Source: Parabacteroides massiliensis
Lineage (GTDB): Bacteria; Bacteroidota; Bacteroidia; Bacteroidales; Tannerellaceae
Assembly (NCBI RefSeq): GCF_900155425.1
Contig: NZ_LT700191.1
Location: forward strand, 917,918 to 981,917
DNA: 64,000 nucleotides
Reading direction: 5' to 3'
Shown here: positions 18,138 through 28,034 of the stretch, piece by piece
How positions within the stretch are numbered: position 1 is the first letter of the stretch
How the letters are laid out: the number at the start of each line of letters is the position of its first letter
Program-made: the position numbers and the translations under genes
Notes under the pieces: model-generated
The model's database searches: none
Told to the model about the DNA's origin: nothing
Seen by the model: the letters and a program-made list of their open reading frames with translations, nothing else

Positions 18138-19331
18138 ATGATTAACATACAAAGTAAGAACAAAAACTCCAAGCTTTTTCTCCTCATCCTGTTAGGGATG
18201 TTGACGGCATTCGGGCCGTTTGTCACGGACATGTATCTTCCCAGCCTTCCTTCGATGGGGGCATATTTCAGGACAACCCCTTCATTGGTACAATTGGGAT
18301 TGACAGCCAGTATGATCGGGTTGGCGGCAGGACAGATATTTTTCGGCCCGCTAAGTGACAAGTACGGGCGTCGCTCGCCATTGCTGGCGGCCATGTCTCT
18401 TTTTATCATTTCCACGATAGGTTGCATCTTTGCTCCCACGATCGAGATATTTGTAATAATGCGCCTGTTACAAGGGATTGCGGGTGCCGGCGGTATCGTA
18501 ATTTCCCGTTCCGTCGCGACAGATATGTTTACCGGAAAGGAATTGGCAAAGACACTTGCGATAATCGGGGCAATCAACGGAGTCGCACCCGTAGCTGCCC
18601 CGATCATCGGTGGGAGCTTGACGGAAGGGATCGGTTGGAAAGGGATCTTCTGGGTGTTACTGGCATTAGGAACCATCCTGTTATTGGGATGCAGGCTGTT
18701 CCGCGAATCGCTGCCGAAAGAACAACGCAGGGCAACCAAGTGGCGTAATGTATTTGCCAGTTTCGGCCGGGTACTGCGAAACCGCCGTTATGTGGCGTAT
18801 GTCCTTCAATTCGGATTCGCACAAGGCGTATTGTTCGCCTACATAGCCTCTTCTCCTTTCATTGTGCAGGGACATTACGGCTTTTCCGCTTTCGGATTCA
18901 GTATCTGTTTTGCGGCCAACGCTGTTGCGATCGGGTTAGCAGCCGGCCTGTCCGTTAAATTCCGTCAGCCGGAAAACAGCACGCTCACCAGCAGTATAGG
19001 CATGCTTATACTCTCCATTATCATATGTATAGCCATGAATCTGAATTGCAATTTCTGGATATACGAAGGATTGCTGATCACCCTGCTTTTCATGATGGGC
19101 TTTTCTTTCACCTCGACAACCGCCCTGGCAATGGAGTGCGAACGCGAACACGCCGGCACGGCTTCTGCCTTATTAGGAGCGATCGGATTCGGGTTCGGAG
19201 GATTAGTCTCACCTTTAGTCGGACTGGGCGACACGATGGTTACGACAGGCATTGTCTTTATGGCATGCGCAACTTGCTCTTTGGGTTGCATACTTTGGAA
19301 AACTGCTGCATGGGGACATTTAAGACAGTAG
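18138..19331 (+). CDS. Bcr/CflA-type MFS drug exporter
   Basis: A protein of 397 residues from the ATG at 18138; an upstream ATG at 18111 exists but sits at the expected transcription start. Twelve membrane segments are predicted. The early motif FGPFVTDMYLPSLP and the loop motif GPLSDKYGRRSPLL are typical of the Bcr/CflA drug:proton antiporters, as is the motif GIAGAGGIVISRSVATD in segment 4-5. It probably exports small toxic compounds or dipeptides across the inner membrane. It is a single gene. Confidence 0.88.
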   Translation: MINIQSKNKNSKLFLLILLGMLTAFGPFVTDMYLPSLPSMGAYFRTTPSLVQLGLTASMIGLAAGQIFFGPLSDKYGRRSPLLAAMSLFIISTIGCIFAPTIEIFVIMRLLQGIAGAGGIVISRSVATDMFTGKELAKTLAIIGAINGVAPVAAPIIGGSLTEGIGWKGIFWVLLALGTILLLGCRLFRESLPKEQRRATKWRNVFASFGRVLRNRRYVAYVLQFGFAQGVLFAYIASSPFIVQGHYGFSAFGFSICFAANAVAIGLAAGLSVKFRQPENSTLTSSIGMLILSIIICIAMNLNCNFWIYEGLLITLLFMMGFSFTSTTALAMECEREHAGTASALLGAIGFGFGGLVSPLVGLGDTMVTTGIVFMACATCSLGCILWKTAAWGHLRQ

Positions 19332-19364
19332 TGATCTTCTCAAGGGGATGAGGCCGGACATTCA

Positions 19365-19421
19365 AATTTTACTAAAAATAAAAATCGCTTAAGCATCTTA
19401 TTTGCAGAGCTTAAGCGATTT
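19365..19421 (-). terminator. Terminator downstream of tRNA
   Basis: A perfect 13-bp stem, AAATCGCTTAAGC at 19382-19394 with its complement at 19409-19421, followed on the minus strand by a T-rich run. It ends the tRNA transcript and may also act on the plus-strand exporter gene. Confidence 0.85.
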
Positions 19422-19428
19422 ATAAAAG

Positions 19429-19502
19429 TGGTCCCACTTGGGCTTGAACCAAGGACTCCCTGATTATGAGTCAGGTGCTCTAACCAACTGAGCTATAGGA
19501 CC
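19429..19502 (-). tRNA. tRNA with CAT anticodon (Met or lysidine-type Ile2)
   Basis: A 74-nt cloverleaf with acceptor GGTCCTA/TGGGACC, D arm GCTC/GAGC, anticodon stem CCTGA/TCAGG with loop CTCATAA, T arm CTTGG/CCAAG with TTCAAGC, and discriminator A. CCA is not encoded. The anticodon CAT is at 19466-19468. The acceptor has C4-G69 and C5-G68, which in E. coli mark tRNA-Ile2 for TilS rather than elongator tRNA-Met, so Ile(CAT) is a serious alternative to Met. It lies about 80 bases downstream of prfB on the same strand. Confidence 0.93.
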
Positions 19503-19580
19503 TGTTCAGAGCGAGGCTCTGAAATCGGATGCAATATTACGATTTATAATCGAGATATGCAAGTGTTCGTATGGGAAATC

Positions 19581-20706
19581 TTATTTTTCTGCAGATTCCT
19601 CTGCTCCGAATTCCATCAGGTAAGCCTTGATGAAATCATCGATTTTACCATCCATCACACCGTTGACATCGGATGTTTGGTAATTGGTACGATGGTCTTT
19701 CACACGGCGGTCGTCAAAGACGTAGCTGCGGATCTGGGAACCCCATTCGATCTTCTTCTTCCCGGCTTCCACCTTTGCCTGCTCTTCCATACGATGTTGC
19801 AATTCCTTATCGTACAAGATTGAGCGCAACTGGCGCATCGCGTTCTCGCGGTTCTTGGGCTGGTCGCGGGTTTCCGTATTTTCGATCAGGATTTCCTCTT
19901 CTTCGCCCGTGTAAGGATCTTTAAACTGGTAGCGCAGACGTACACCGGATTCCACCTTGTTCACGTTCTGCCCACCGGCACCTCCCGAACGGAACGTATC
20001 CCAAGAGATGGCAGCCTGATCGATCTTCACTTCGATCGTATCGTCGACTAGCGGAGTGACAAAGACAGAAGCAAATGAAGTCATCCGCTTGCCTTGCGCG
20101 TTATAAGGAGAGACACGAACCAAACGATGCACGCCGTTTTCACCCTTCAAATATCCGTAGGCATAATCGCCTTCGATATTGAGAGTAGCCGTTTTAATGC
20201 CTGCCTCATCCCCTTCCTGGTAGTTGGCTACGGAAATCTTATATCCGTTCGCCTCCGCCCAGCGCGTGTACATACGGAGCAACATGGAAGCCCAGTCCTG
20301 GCTTTCCGTACCGCCGGCTCCGGAGTTGATCTTCAGCACACAACTCATCTGGTCGGCTTCCTGGCGCAACATGTTGCGAAATTCCAAACTTTCCACCAAC
20401 TGGATTGTTTTGCCATAGACCTCATCAACTTCTTCTTCACTGACGATCCCTTCTTTTACATAATCATAAGCCAACTGCAATTCTTCCGCTGCAGCATGAA
20501 CCTCGTTGTAAAGTTCGATCCACTTTTTAAGTTCTTTTACTTTTTTCATCTGGACTTCAGCCCGTTTGGCATCTTCCCAGAAACTGGGATCATGAGTGCG
20601 CAACTCTTCTTCTTCTAACTGGATGGTCTTGCCATCTATGTCAAAGATACCCCCTCAGCGCTTGCTCGCGCTCCAACACATTGTGTAGTTGGTCTGATGT
20701 GATCAT
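19581..20706 (-). CDS. prfB: Peptide chain release factor 2 with programmed +1 frameshift
   Basis: RF2 ends translation at UGA and UAA. Reading starts at the ATG at 20706 and runs 21 codons to an in-frame TGA at 20643-20641. The site reads AGGGGG, TAT, CTT, TGA, C: a Shine-Dalgarno-like stimulator and the CTTTGAC slippery site. Skipping the T at 20643 restores the frame (20642-19581), giving about 374 residues. The GGQ peptide-hydrolysis motif is visible in GGAGGQNVNKVESG. Low RF2 levels favour the frameshift, so the gene regulates itself. This is an intact gene, not a pseudogene. Confidence 0.97.
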
Positions 20707-20735
20707 AAAATTCTTGTTTTTTTTAATTTGTCCGG

Positions 20736-20743
20736 CAAATTTA
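20736..20743 (-). promoter_or_regulatory. -7 promoter box for prfB
   Basis: On the minus strand this reads TAAATTTG, matching TAnnTTTG, 30 bases upstream of the prfB ATG. The box and about 75 bases beyond it are clearly similar to the sequence upstream of the second susC (25790-25868). Confidence 0.6.
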
Positions 20744-20813
20744 GATATAAATCTCCATTTATATGCCAGTGTGATAAGAAAAGTCAAGTCCATCCTTCTC
20801 TTTATGCCACACA

Positions 20814-20844
20814 AACAAAAAAAGGCTGCCCTTTGCGGGCAGCC
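20814..20844 (-). terminator. Terminator of the second susCD unit
   Basis: GGCTGCCC (20824-20831) pairs with GGGCAGCC (20837-20844). On the minus strand the stem is followed by seven T residues. Confidence 0.88.
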
Positions 20845-20868
20845 CCTTTACTTATAAGATTAAACCGA

Positions 20869-22533
20869 TTAGAAATTTCCTTTTTTAGCTTGATCCCACC
20901 AAACACGAGTACCACCGATATCGCCCGTAAACTTATCGCTCGTGTTCTCTTGATTCAACAACTGAATGCCATTCTGCAATTCTGCATTGTTAGTATTAAC
21001 TTCGTTGTTAGAATAGATCAAACGACGGATCTGCTCGTTAGTATCAATTGTCCCATCACTGTTGTTTATATAGTTCGGGAACAACTTAGGATAACCCGTA
21101 CGACGGTATTCAGCCCAAGCTTCAGTAGACAACGGGAAGTTAGCAATCCACTTCTGGATAATAATCTGCTGCAATTTCTCTTCATTGGAACCACTTTCAT
21201 TCCACTTAGTGCCAACATTGTTCATCGCTTTATAGTTGAACTTGCTATTAACCGGGTCAACCAGGTCTTCCTGAGTCGCCGTGTTGTTGACATAAGCTTC
21301 GATGTCTGCATCAGAGATAGAAGAGATACCAGCAAATGATCCTTTGTAAGCCAACTGATGTTTGATGGATGTACGGATACCCTCTTCATAGAAGTCCTTG
21401 GCTGCGCCACCCATGTTCCAGCCACGCAAAGCACCTTCTGCACGTAAGAAGTAAGACTCGGCCGCAAACATGACAGGCAGAGGTGTTGTATAGTCCAAAA
21501 CGATGTAAGAATAGTTTACATATTCATTTGGCTTAGACACGATATCATGTCCGGGGCGGATACCTAAGTAACGGGTTCCGGCTGCGATAGTAGAACCATC
21601 TTCACATTTAATGTCACCCTGGTTCATTGTCATATAAAGAGGTAAACGAGGGTCTTGCATACCTTCCATTATCGTGATCAAGTTGGCATTAGTGCCACAA
21701 TCCTGCCAAGAGTAATACATACGGTACATTTCGTTTGTCAAACCCTGGTTGATCAAAACATCCTTGTCCGAAGAGGTCAAGACACCACCGGCAACAGCCT
21801 CTTCTGCTTTTTGTTTAGCCAATGTAGGGTTGGCCTTCACTATACGCATTGCGAAACGCAATTTGAACTGGTTAGCCACCTTGATCCACATATCCATGTC
21901 GCCGCCACACCAGTAGTCAAATGATGCCATAGCCGCCTTGTCGGAAGTACTGCTCTTAAAACCGGCGATTGCTTCATCAAGCAAAGTAAACAAAGAGGTA
22001 TAAATCTGCTCCTGAGTATCGTAAGCATACGAAACGCCATTTGTCGGGTCGTCAATAACGGTAGAATATGCAACCGGACCGTAGGCATCTGTCAACATAG
22101 AAATAGCATACGCCTGAACAACACGCATCATTCCGGCATAGTCCTTGAAACCTTTTTCATCACAAGACTTAATCAATGTGCGCGTATTATTGAAAATATG
22201 AGAGTAAACATTCTCATACATACCACCACAGAAGCCACGGTTCAAATTGTACTGAACGTTTCCTGAACCGCCGAAGTTATGAGGAGTCATGAAATAACCA
22301 CCAAACAAGTCAATGCTCAAGTTGGTCCAGAACTGGAACATATTCTGTTGCGGAGCATAAACATAAGAGAACGGTTCCTTAAACTGAGCGGCAAACGGCA
22401 AAGAAGTCGGATCCACCTCATAAGGGTTTGTGTTCAACTTTTCAAAATCGTCTGTACAGCTATTGACACTCATCAAGCCTGTCAATGCCAATGCTGAAAT
22501 AGCTGTATATTTCAAAAATTTATTTAGTTTCAT
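20869..22533 (-). CDS. SusD/RagB-like lipoprotein (SusD-like_2 type)
   Basis: A 554-residue protein with a signal peptide and lipobox SVNSCTDDFEKLN near residue 26. Its layout (TNPYEVDPTSLPF, ANQFKLRFAMRIVKANP, AESYFLRAEGALRGWNMGG, QKWIANFPLSTEAWAEYRRTGYP) is that of the SusD/RagB-like group 2. It would cap the channel made by the adjacent SusC. Because that susC carries a nonsense codon, this gene may now have no functional partner. It begins 20 bases after susC. Confidence 0.92.
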   Translation of the reverse strand: MKLNKFLKYTAISALALTGLMSVNSCTDDFEKLNTNPYEVDPTSLPFAAQFKEPFSYVYAPQQNMFQFWTNLSIDLFGGYFMTPHNFGGSGNVQYNLNRGFCGGMYENVYSHIFNNTRTLIKSCDEKGFKDYAGMMRVVQAYAISMLTDAYGPVAYSTVIDDPTNGVSYAYDTQEQIYTSLFTLLDEAIAGFKSSTSDKAAMASFDYWCGGDMDMWIKVANQFKLRFAMRIVKANPTLAKQKAEEAVAGGVLTSSDKDVLINQGLTNEMYRMYYSWQDCGTNANLITIMEGMQDPRLPLYMTMNQGDIKCEDGSTIAAGTRYLGIRPGHDIVSKPNEYVNYSYIVLDYTTPLPVMFAAESYFLRAEGALRGWNMGGAAKDFYEEGIRTSIKHQLAYKGSFAGISSISDADIEAYVNNTATQEDLVDPVNSKFNYKAMNNVGTKWNESGSNEEKLQQIIIQKWIANFPLSTEAWAEYRRTGYPKLFPNYINNSDGTIDTNEQIRRLIYSNNEVNTNNAELQNGIQLLNQENTSDKFTGDIGGTRVWWDQAKKGNF

Positions 22534-22553
22534 ACGAATAATTATCTATATAA

Positions 22554-25500
22554 TTAGAAGTTAAGCTTTAAGTTCAAACCAAAACTACGAGATGCCGGCA
22601 TCGCGAACATATCAACTCCCTGCCAACCATTACCTGTACTTGCAGATACGTCCGGATCCATTGGAGCATCCTTATAGAAGAAGAACAAGTTACGGCCAAT
22701 CAAAGAAGCACTCAGGTTTTTACCTATTCCGAACAAGTTACGGAAAGTATAACCGAATGACAATTCACGTAAACGAACGTTTGTCGCATCATAAACGTAC
22801 AGAGAAGTAGCCATATTGGAGTTGTAGCTTGTACCCCCTACAGTTGTATAGAATTCTTTAGGATCGAATGACACACCTTCAAATACGACAGCGCCGGCAT
22901 CGCGAGCAGCTCCGGAACGTTCAGAAACGCCCCAACCGTCCAATGTTGCTTCCGTCATAGACATTACCTTACCGCCAATCTTAGCATCGATCAAGAAAGA
23001 CAAAGTGAAATCTTTGTAATGGAAAGTATTTGTCCAACCCATATTTACTTTAGCGTTCATGTCGCCTACATAGATCAAATCCTTAACATCTGAACCAGCC
23101 AGAACCGGACCACCTTTTTCATTCTTGATAGGTTTACCATTTTCATCGCGAGCCAAATCACGGACATACAAGTCACCGAAGTGTCCACCTTCTTTCAAAA
23201 TGACAGAAGCACCTGTGCAATAGCTCTGCAATGTCAAACCATCAGACAAACCTTCAACTAGCTCGATCACTTTATTATTATTGTAAGAGAAGTTGTAGTT
23301 TGTGCTCCAGCTAAAGTTGTCTGTAAACTGCTGATGCCATCCCAAACTCATTTCAAAGCCCTGGTTTTCAATGTTACCGGCATTTACATAGCGCTGTTTC
23401 AAACCTGATTCATACGGAGCTGTTACTTTGAAGTACTGGTTCTTGGTGTTAGTCTTGTAATAAGTCAGGTTTACATCTAAACGGTTCTGCAAGAATGTAC
23501 CATCAAAACCGACTTCCAAAGAATTCGTCTTCTCAGGTTTCAATGTACGGAACGGAGCTTCAGTCGGAGGAACCAAAGAACCTTGGTCGCCAATTGTATA
23601 ACGCACGTTTGAAGCATAGATTGGAACGTCATTACCTACAATAGAATAAGAAGCACGGAGTTTGAACAAGTCAACATTCTTACCGAAGTCGACAAATTTG
23701 TTCAACAATGCACTTGCTCCTACAGACGGATAGAAGAATGAAACACCTTCTGTATAAGCCAAAGCAGAAGACCAGTCGTTACGAGCGCTAACGTCTACAA
23801 ACAAACCGTCCTTATAACCGAATTGAGCGGTAGCAAATACAGAGTTCAAACGCTTTTCCTTCAATGAAACGCCGGTAGACAAACGATAGTAGTTGCTCGG
23901 CATGAACATATTAGGATAATATGCACCAGAAGTAATCACACCATCATTGATAGCGAACTGAGTGTCACCATAACCGATCAGACTTGTGCTTGAGGCCTTA
24001 GTCTTGGTATAGCTACCACCAGCTGTTACAGACAAAGTATAAGTATCATCCCAAGATTTGTTGTATTGCAGCATCGCGTCTGCATAAGTCTGTTCGCTGA
24101 ACACACGGTCATCATGCCATGTACCCAATTTATCACGACCGGCAGTACTTGAAGCATAGTCGTTTTGTGTCCAATGTTCATCACCACGTTCGTAACGGAT
24201 ACGACCAGTAGCAGACAAACCTTCCATAATATCATACTTAACAGTACCACCTAATTCATAACGGTTACGATCTGAGATCGGTTTCTGCCGGTTCAATGTC
24301 CAATAGGGGTTAGAATACTGTTCCTGAAGAGTGTTTGTCCAGTTGTGAACATTAATATTCTGAGCCGGGTCCAATACTTCATAGTTGTTCTTGTAATAAT
24401 CCCAGTCCTCACCTCTCGGGAACAAATATGCACCGGTCAAGGGGTTATGCAGATAACCGGAAGCCGGCTGGTTCTCAATGTGCTGTGTGTTGTAACGTGC
24501 ACTTACGTCAACATGAAGTTTTGTCCACAAGTTGAAACCGACCTTAGCCAATAAGTTGTGGCTCATATATGTATTTTCAGGAACAACGCCATTTGAAGAA
24601 ACATTGGCGTATGAGAAATAAGAAGTGATATTTTCGTTACCTCCCGCCAAAGAGATAGAGTTGTTAGTCGTATAACCTGTGCGGAAGAAATCCTTCGCAT
24701 AGTTAGGAGCAGAAGAAGACAATTTGTCGCCCCAGCTGAATGTACCTGCATCACTCATGCCATAGCTGTTCTGGAACTTCGGCAATGACGTTGCATTCTC
24801 AACTGTCGTATTGCTTGATACATTGATTGCAACCTTACCAGACTGAGCTGATTTTGTTGTGATCATGATAGCACCATTGGCAGCGACTGCACCATAAAGA
24901 GCGGCAGCAGAAGCGCCTTTCAACAATGTGATCTGGGCAATATCGTCCGGGTTGATAGTTGACATAGCGTCGCCACCATCGCGCTGGCCGCCATAGTTCA
25001 TGGATACTTAAGAATCTGAAACGTTCATCATCATCGGAACACCATCAACTACGACCAACGGTTGGTTGCTACCACTGATAGATTTGTTACCACGGAACAA
25101 AATCTTAGAAGCGCCACCAGCACCCGTAGAGTTAGGAGTAATCTGCAAACCTGCGCTCTTACCCTGCAATGAGTTGATCATGTTAACGTTTTTGATTTCG
25201 TTCAAGTCCTTGCCACCTACTGTTTGTGCAGAATAGGTCAAAGTCTTAGACTCACGCTTGATACCCATTGCTGTAACAACAACCTCTTCCAATGCTTCAG
25301 AATCAGAAGCCATCGCAACATCAATAGTAGAACGGCCGTTAATCGGCTCATCAACAGTTTTCATACTAATGTAGGAGAACTGCAAAGTACCTTTGCTGTC
25401 ATCAACTTCCAAGGTATACTTACCATCGAAGTCTGTCACAGTACCAATTGTCGTACCTTTCAACAGCACATTTACACCGATCAGTGGTTCTTTTGTATCC

Positions 25501-25592
25501 TTATCGGTTACAGTTCCACTAACCGTCAGATTCTGGGCGTAAGCTGCTACGCACAGAAAGAATGTCAAAAATAAAATGATTGACTTTCTCAT
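22554..25592 (-). pseudogene. SusC/RagA TonB-dependent transporter interrupted by an in-frame TAA
   Basis: Two pieces in one frame make a SusC of about 1012 residues. Codons 1-194 (25592-25011) hold the signal peptide, the carboxypeptidase-regulatory-like domain, a TonB-box region (EALEEVVVTAMGIKR) and half the plug. TAA is at 25010-25008. The frame reopens with VSMNYGGQRDGGDAM and runs through the SusC signature (KGASAAALYGAVAANGAIMIT) and barrel to 22554. Only one codon is wrong; CAA to TAA (Gln) by one C-to-T change would explain it. The remainder shows no decay, so the change is recent, or a sequencing error, or suppressed. Confidence 0.88.
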
Positions 25593-25960
25593 GAAAAAAC
25601 GATTTTTGGGTTTAACTATAGAAATTTGTTTTTTGTTTTTATTGTCACGTTTAATTAAATAGCCAATAGTAGCATTAAGAGATGCTAGCTATCACCCAAT
25701 GTCCATTTCTGAAACTTCATACAATTAATATTTATTTGTGTTTGTTTTGACTTTACCATGTTTTTTTGTATCATGATTCGATCTAAACGGCCTGCAAATT
25801 TAAATATAAATTTCAATTTGTATACCTATTAAATGATAAAAATCAAAGCCCGCCCTTCTTTTTCCACGTAAACCTCGCCGAGCGAACTTCTAAATTAATG
25901 TAAAATAGGCAATTACCGAAAGAAAACTTAAACACAAGACTCATTTTTTCTATCGAAACA
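25593..25960 (-). promoter_or_regulatory. Long leader and promoter region of the second susC
   Basis: No gene is seen in this stretch. A -7 box reads TAAATTTG on the minus strand (25795-25802), about 200 bases before the ATG at 25592, implying a long untranslated leader. The box and the following 75 bases resemble the prfB upstream region (20731-20812). No classical riboswitch core was recognised in the leader. Confidence 0.5.
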
Positions 25961-26001
25961 ACAAAAGCCCGACGGGGAGCTTATTCCCGCCGGACTTTTG
26001 T
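25961..26001 (-). terminator. Terminator of the acyl-CoA ligase gene
   Basis: A long stem of ACAAAAGCCCGACGGG against CCCGCCGGACTTTTGT with a short loop, U-rich on both sides, just after the ligase stop codon. Confidence 0.8.
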
Positions 26002-26027
26002 CGTTTCGGTACGTTTTTCAAGAACGA

Positions 26028-27848
26028 TCAAGAAGGATTCGATGCTTCTTCATACATCTTTTCGATTAAATCCGCGTATTTCTTCAAAATGACTGAACGG
26101 CGGAGCTTGAGCGTATCCGTCAGTTCGCAGCCCATCGCAAAAGGTTCAGGCAACAAAGTGAAACGCTTGATTTTCTCATAAGAAGCCAGGTTCTTCTGAT
26201 TCTCCTCTATATGTGTCTCGAGCAGGCGAAGAATTTCCTTATTCCGGACAAGCTCTTCCCGGCTACCGACGGCCAGCCCTTTTTCTTCGGCATATTTTTC
26301 CAGTAGCGGATAAGCAGGAACGATCAACGCACTGACAAACTTACGCTGGTCACCAATGACAGCGACCTGTTCGATATATTGATCACTGCTCATAACCATT
26401 TCAATCGCTTGCGGAGCGATGTACTTGCCATTCGACGTTTTATACAAGTCTTTGATACGTTCGGTAAAGAACAACGTGTTTCCTTCCATTCGGCCGGCAT
26501 CTCCCGTACGGAAATAACCGTCTTCCGTAAACGCTTTCTCATTCTCGGCCGGTTTATTATAGTAACCGGACATCACGGTCTTGCCTTTTACCAGGATTTC
26601 GTTGTTTTCCGGATCGATCCGAACCTGTACATCCGGCATGACCTCTCCGATCGAACCGAACTGGAATCCGATTTCAGGATAGAAGCAGACAGTCGCCGTC
26701 GTCTCGCTCAACCCGTAACCATATACTATAGGGATATTGACAGACTGCAGAAATTCATTGACCGTATCCGAAAGCGGCGCACCGGCTACCGGGAAGAAGC
26801 GCCCACGTTCGATTCCTAATACCCGCTTCAACAAATTGAAGACGGTCTTATCGTACATTTCGAACTTCAACTTCAATCCGATAGGAGCCGAAATCCCCTT
26901 ATTCTTATATTCCAGGTTATACTTACGGCCGGTCTCGATAGCATTCAAAAAGATTTTCTTCATGGCGGGAGACGACGAGTTTATCTTGTCATGTACACCG
27001 GCATATACTTTCTCCCAAAAACGGGGGACGTTGCACATCAATGTCGGATGTACCTCCGGCAATGTCTTCTGAATCATTTTAGGATCTTGGTTGATCGCAA
27101 TCGTCACTCCCTTATGCAGGCAATAATAAGACCACGCTTTTTCAAAAATATGAGTCAGCGGCAGGAAACACATGGAAAGATCCTTATCCGTCACCATCGG
27201 AAGGCGGATATCATGGATACGCATGGCTTCCAGATAATTAGAATGATGAAGCATGACTCCTTTCGATTCGCCGGTCGTCCCGGAAGTATATATGATGGTA
27301 GCCAGATCTTCCGGTACCGCTTCATTCATACGGATCTTTACTGTTGTCTCGGCATGTGCATTATCGCCCAACCGAAGGAAATCGTCAAAATAAATCGAAG
27401 TCTTGTCTTCGGGGTTCAGCTTGACTGCCGGATCAAACACAACCAGGCGCTTCAGATATTGGGAATCTTTCTGTACCTTGAATGCATTATTATACTGTAA
27501 CTGCTCGCCGACAAACAAAGTATGTATATGGGCATCATTAATTATATACTCGATCTGCCCCGGAGAATTCGTCGCATACATCGGAATAGAGACCACACGG
27601 TTCGCATAGGCCCCGAAATCCGTATAAAAACATTGTGGCATATTCTGCGAATAAACCCCGATATTTTCCTGTACTTCTATCCCGAATTCAGCCATAGCCT
27701 TAGCCGTAAGCATCACTTCTTCAGAAAATTCCTTCCAAGATATTTTTAACCATTTCCCAGTTGCATTATCACGATGTTTCAATGCCGTACGGGAACCATA
27801 TTTTTCTGCCTGTCGATGAACCAACTCAGCATAATGGTAGTAAATCAT
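26028..27848 (-). CDS. Long-chain fatty acid--CoA ligase (AMP-binding)
   Basis: A 606-residue adenylate-forming enzyme of the FadD15/long-chain type, which activates fatty acids to acyl-CoA with ATP. The P-loop-like motif TIIYTSGTTGESKGV is near residue 190, the A5 motif YGYGLSETTA near 380, and the motif GYFRTGDAGRMEGNTLFFTERIKDLYKTSNGKY appears near 445-475 (split here only by reading). The catalytic lysine region lies near the C-terminus (TDTLKLRR). It is cytoplasmic or membrane-associated. It is a single gene with its own -7 box and terminator. Confidence 0.92.
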   Translation of the reverse strand: MIYYHYAELVHRQAEKYGSRTALKHRDNATGKWLKISWKEFSEEVMLTAKAMAEFGIEVQENIGVYSQNMPQCFYTDFGAYANRVVSIPMYATNSPGQIEYIINDAHIHTLFVGEQLQYNNAFKVQKDSQYLKRLVVFDPAVKLNPEDKTSIYFDDFLRLGDNAHAETTVKIRMNEAVPEDLATIIYTSGTTGESKGVMLHHSNYLEAMRIHDIRLPMVTDKDLSMCFLPLTHIFEKAWSYYCLHKGVTIAINQDPKMIQKTLPEVHPTLMCNVPRFWEKVYAGVHDKINSSSPAMKKIFLNAIETGRKYNLEYKNKGISAPIGLKLKFEMYDKTVFNLLKRVLGIERGRFFPVAGAPLSDTVNEFLQSVNIPIVYGYGLSETTATVCFYPEIGFQFGSIGEVMPDVQVRIDPENNEILVKGKTVMSGYYNKPAENEKAFTEDGYFRTGDAGRMEGNTLFFTERIKDLYKTSNGKYIAPQAIEMVMSSDQYIEQVAVIGDQRKFVSALIVPAYPLLEKYAEEKGLAVGSREELVRNKEILRLLETHIEENQKNLASYEKIKRFTLLPEPFAMGCELTDTLKLRRSVILKKYADLIEKMYEEASNPS

Positions 27849-27873
27849 AATTCTTTGTTTTGAATTGATACTA

Positions 27874-27881
27874 CAAAAGTA
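27874..27881 (-). promoter_or_regulatory. -7 promoter box for the acyl-CoA ligase
   Basis: On the minus strand this reads TACTTTTG (TAnnTTTG), 26 bases before the ATG at 27848. No clear -33 box. Confidence 0.5.
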
Positions 27882-27979
27882 CAGTTTTCTATTCTATTTG
27901 TCATGAGATCAGTCTCTTTTTTACACAAAAACACCGGATTTGTGCAATATCAATGTTAAATTAGGATAAATACAGTAGC

Positions 27980-28015
27980 ATGTATTGCATAGTACATAGG
28001 CAATGCATATATTTG
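27980..28015 (+). promoter_or_regulatory. Promoter and likely PadR operator
   Basis: TTG at 27985-27987 and TATATTTG at 28008-28015 are 20 bases apart, a consensus promoter. A dyad, ATGTA (27980-27984) and TACAT (27993-27997) with an 8-base spacer, lies across the -33 box. PadR-family repressors typically bind ATGT/ACAT dyads, so self-repression by the first gene of the operon is likely. Confidence 0.65.
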
Positions 28016-28034
28016 TAGCGTAAAACAATATAAA

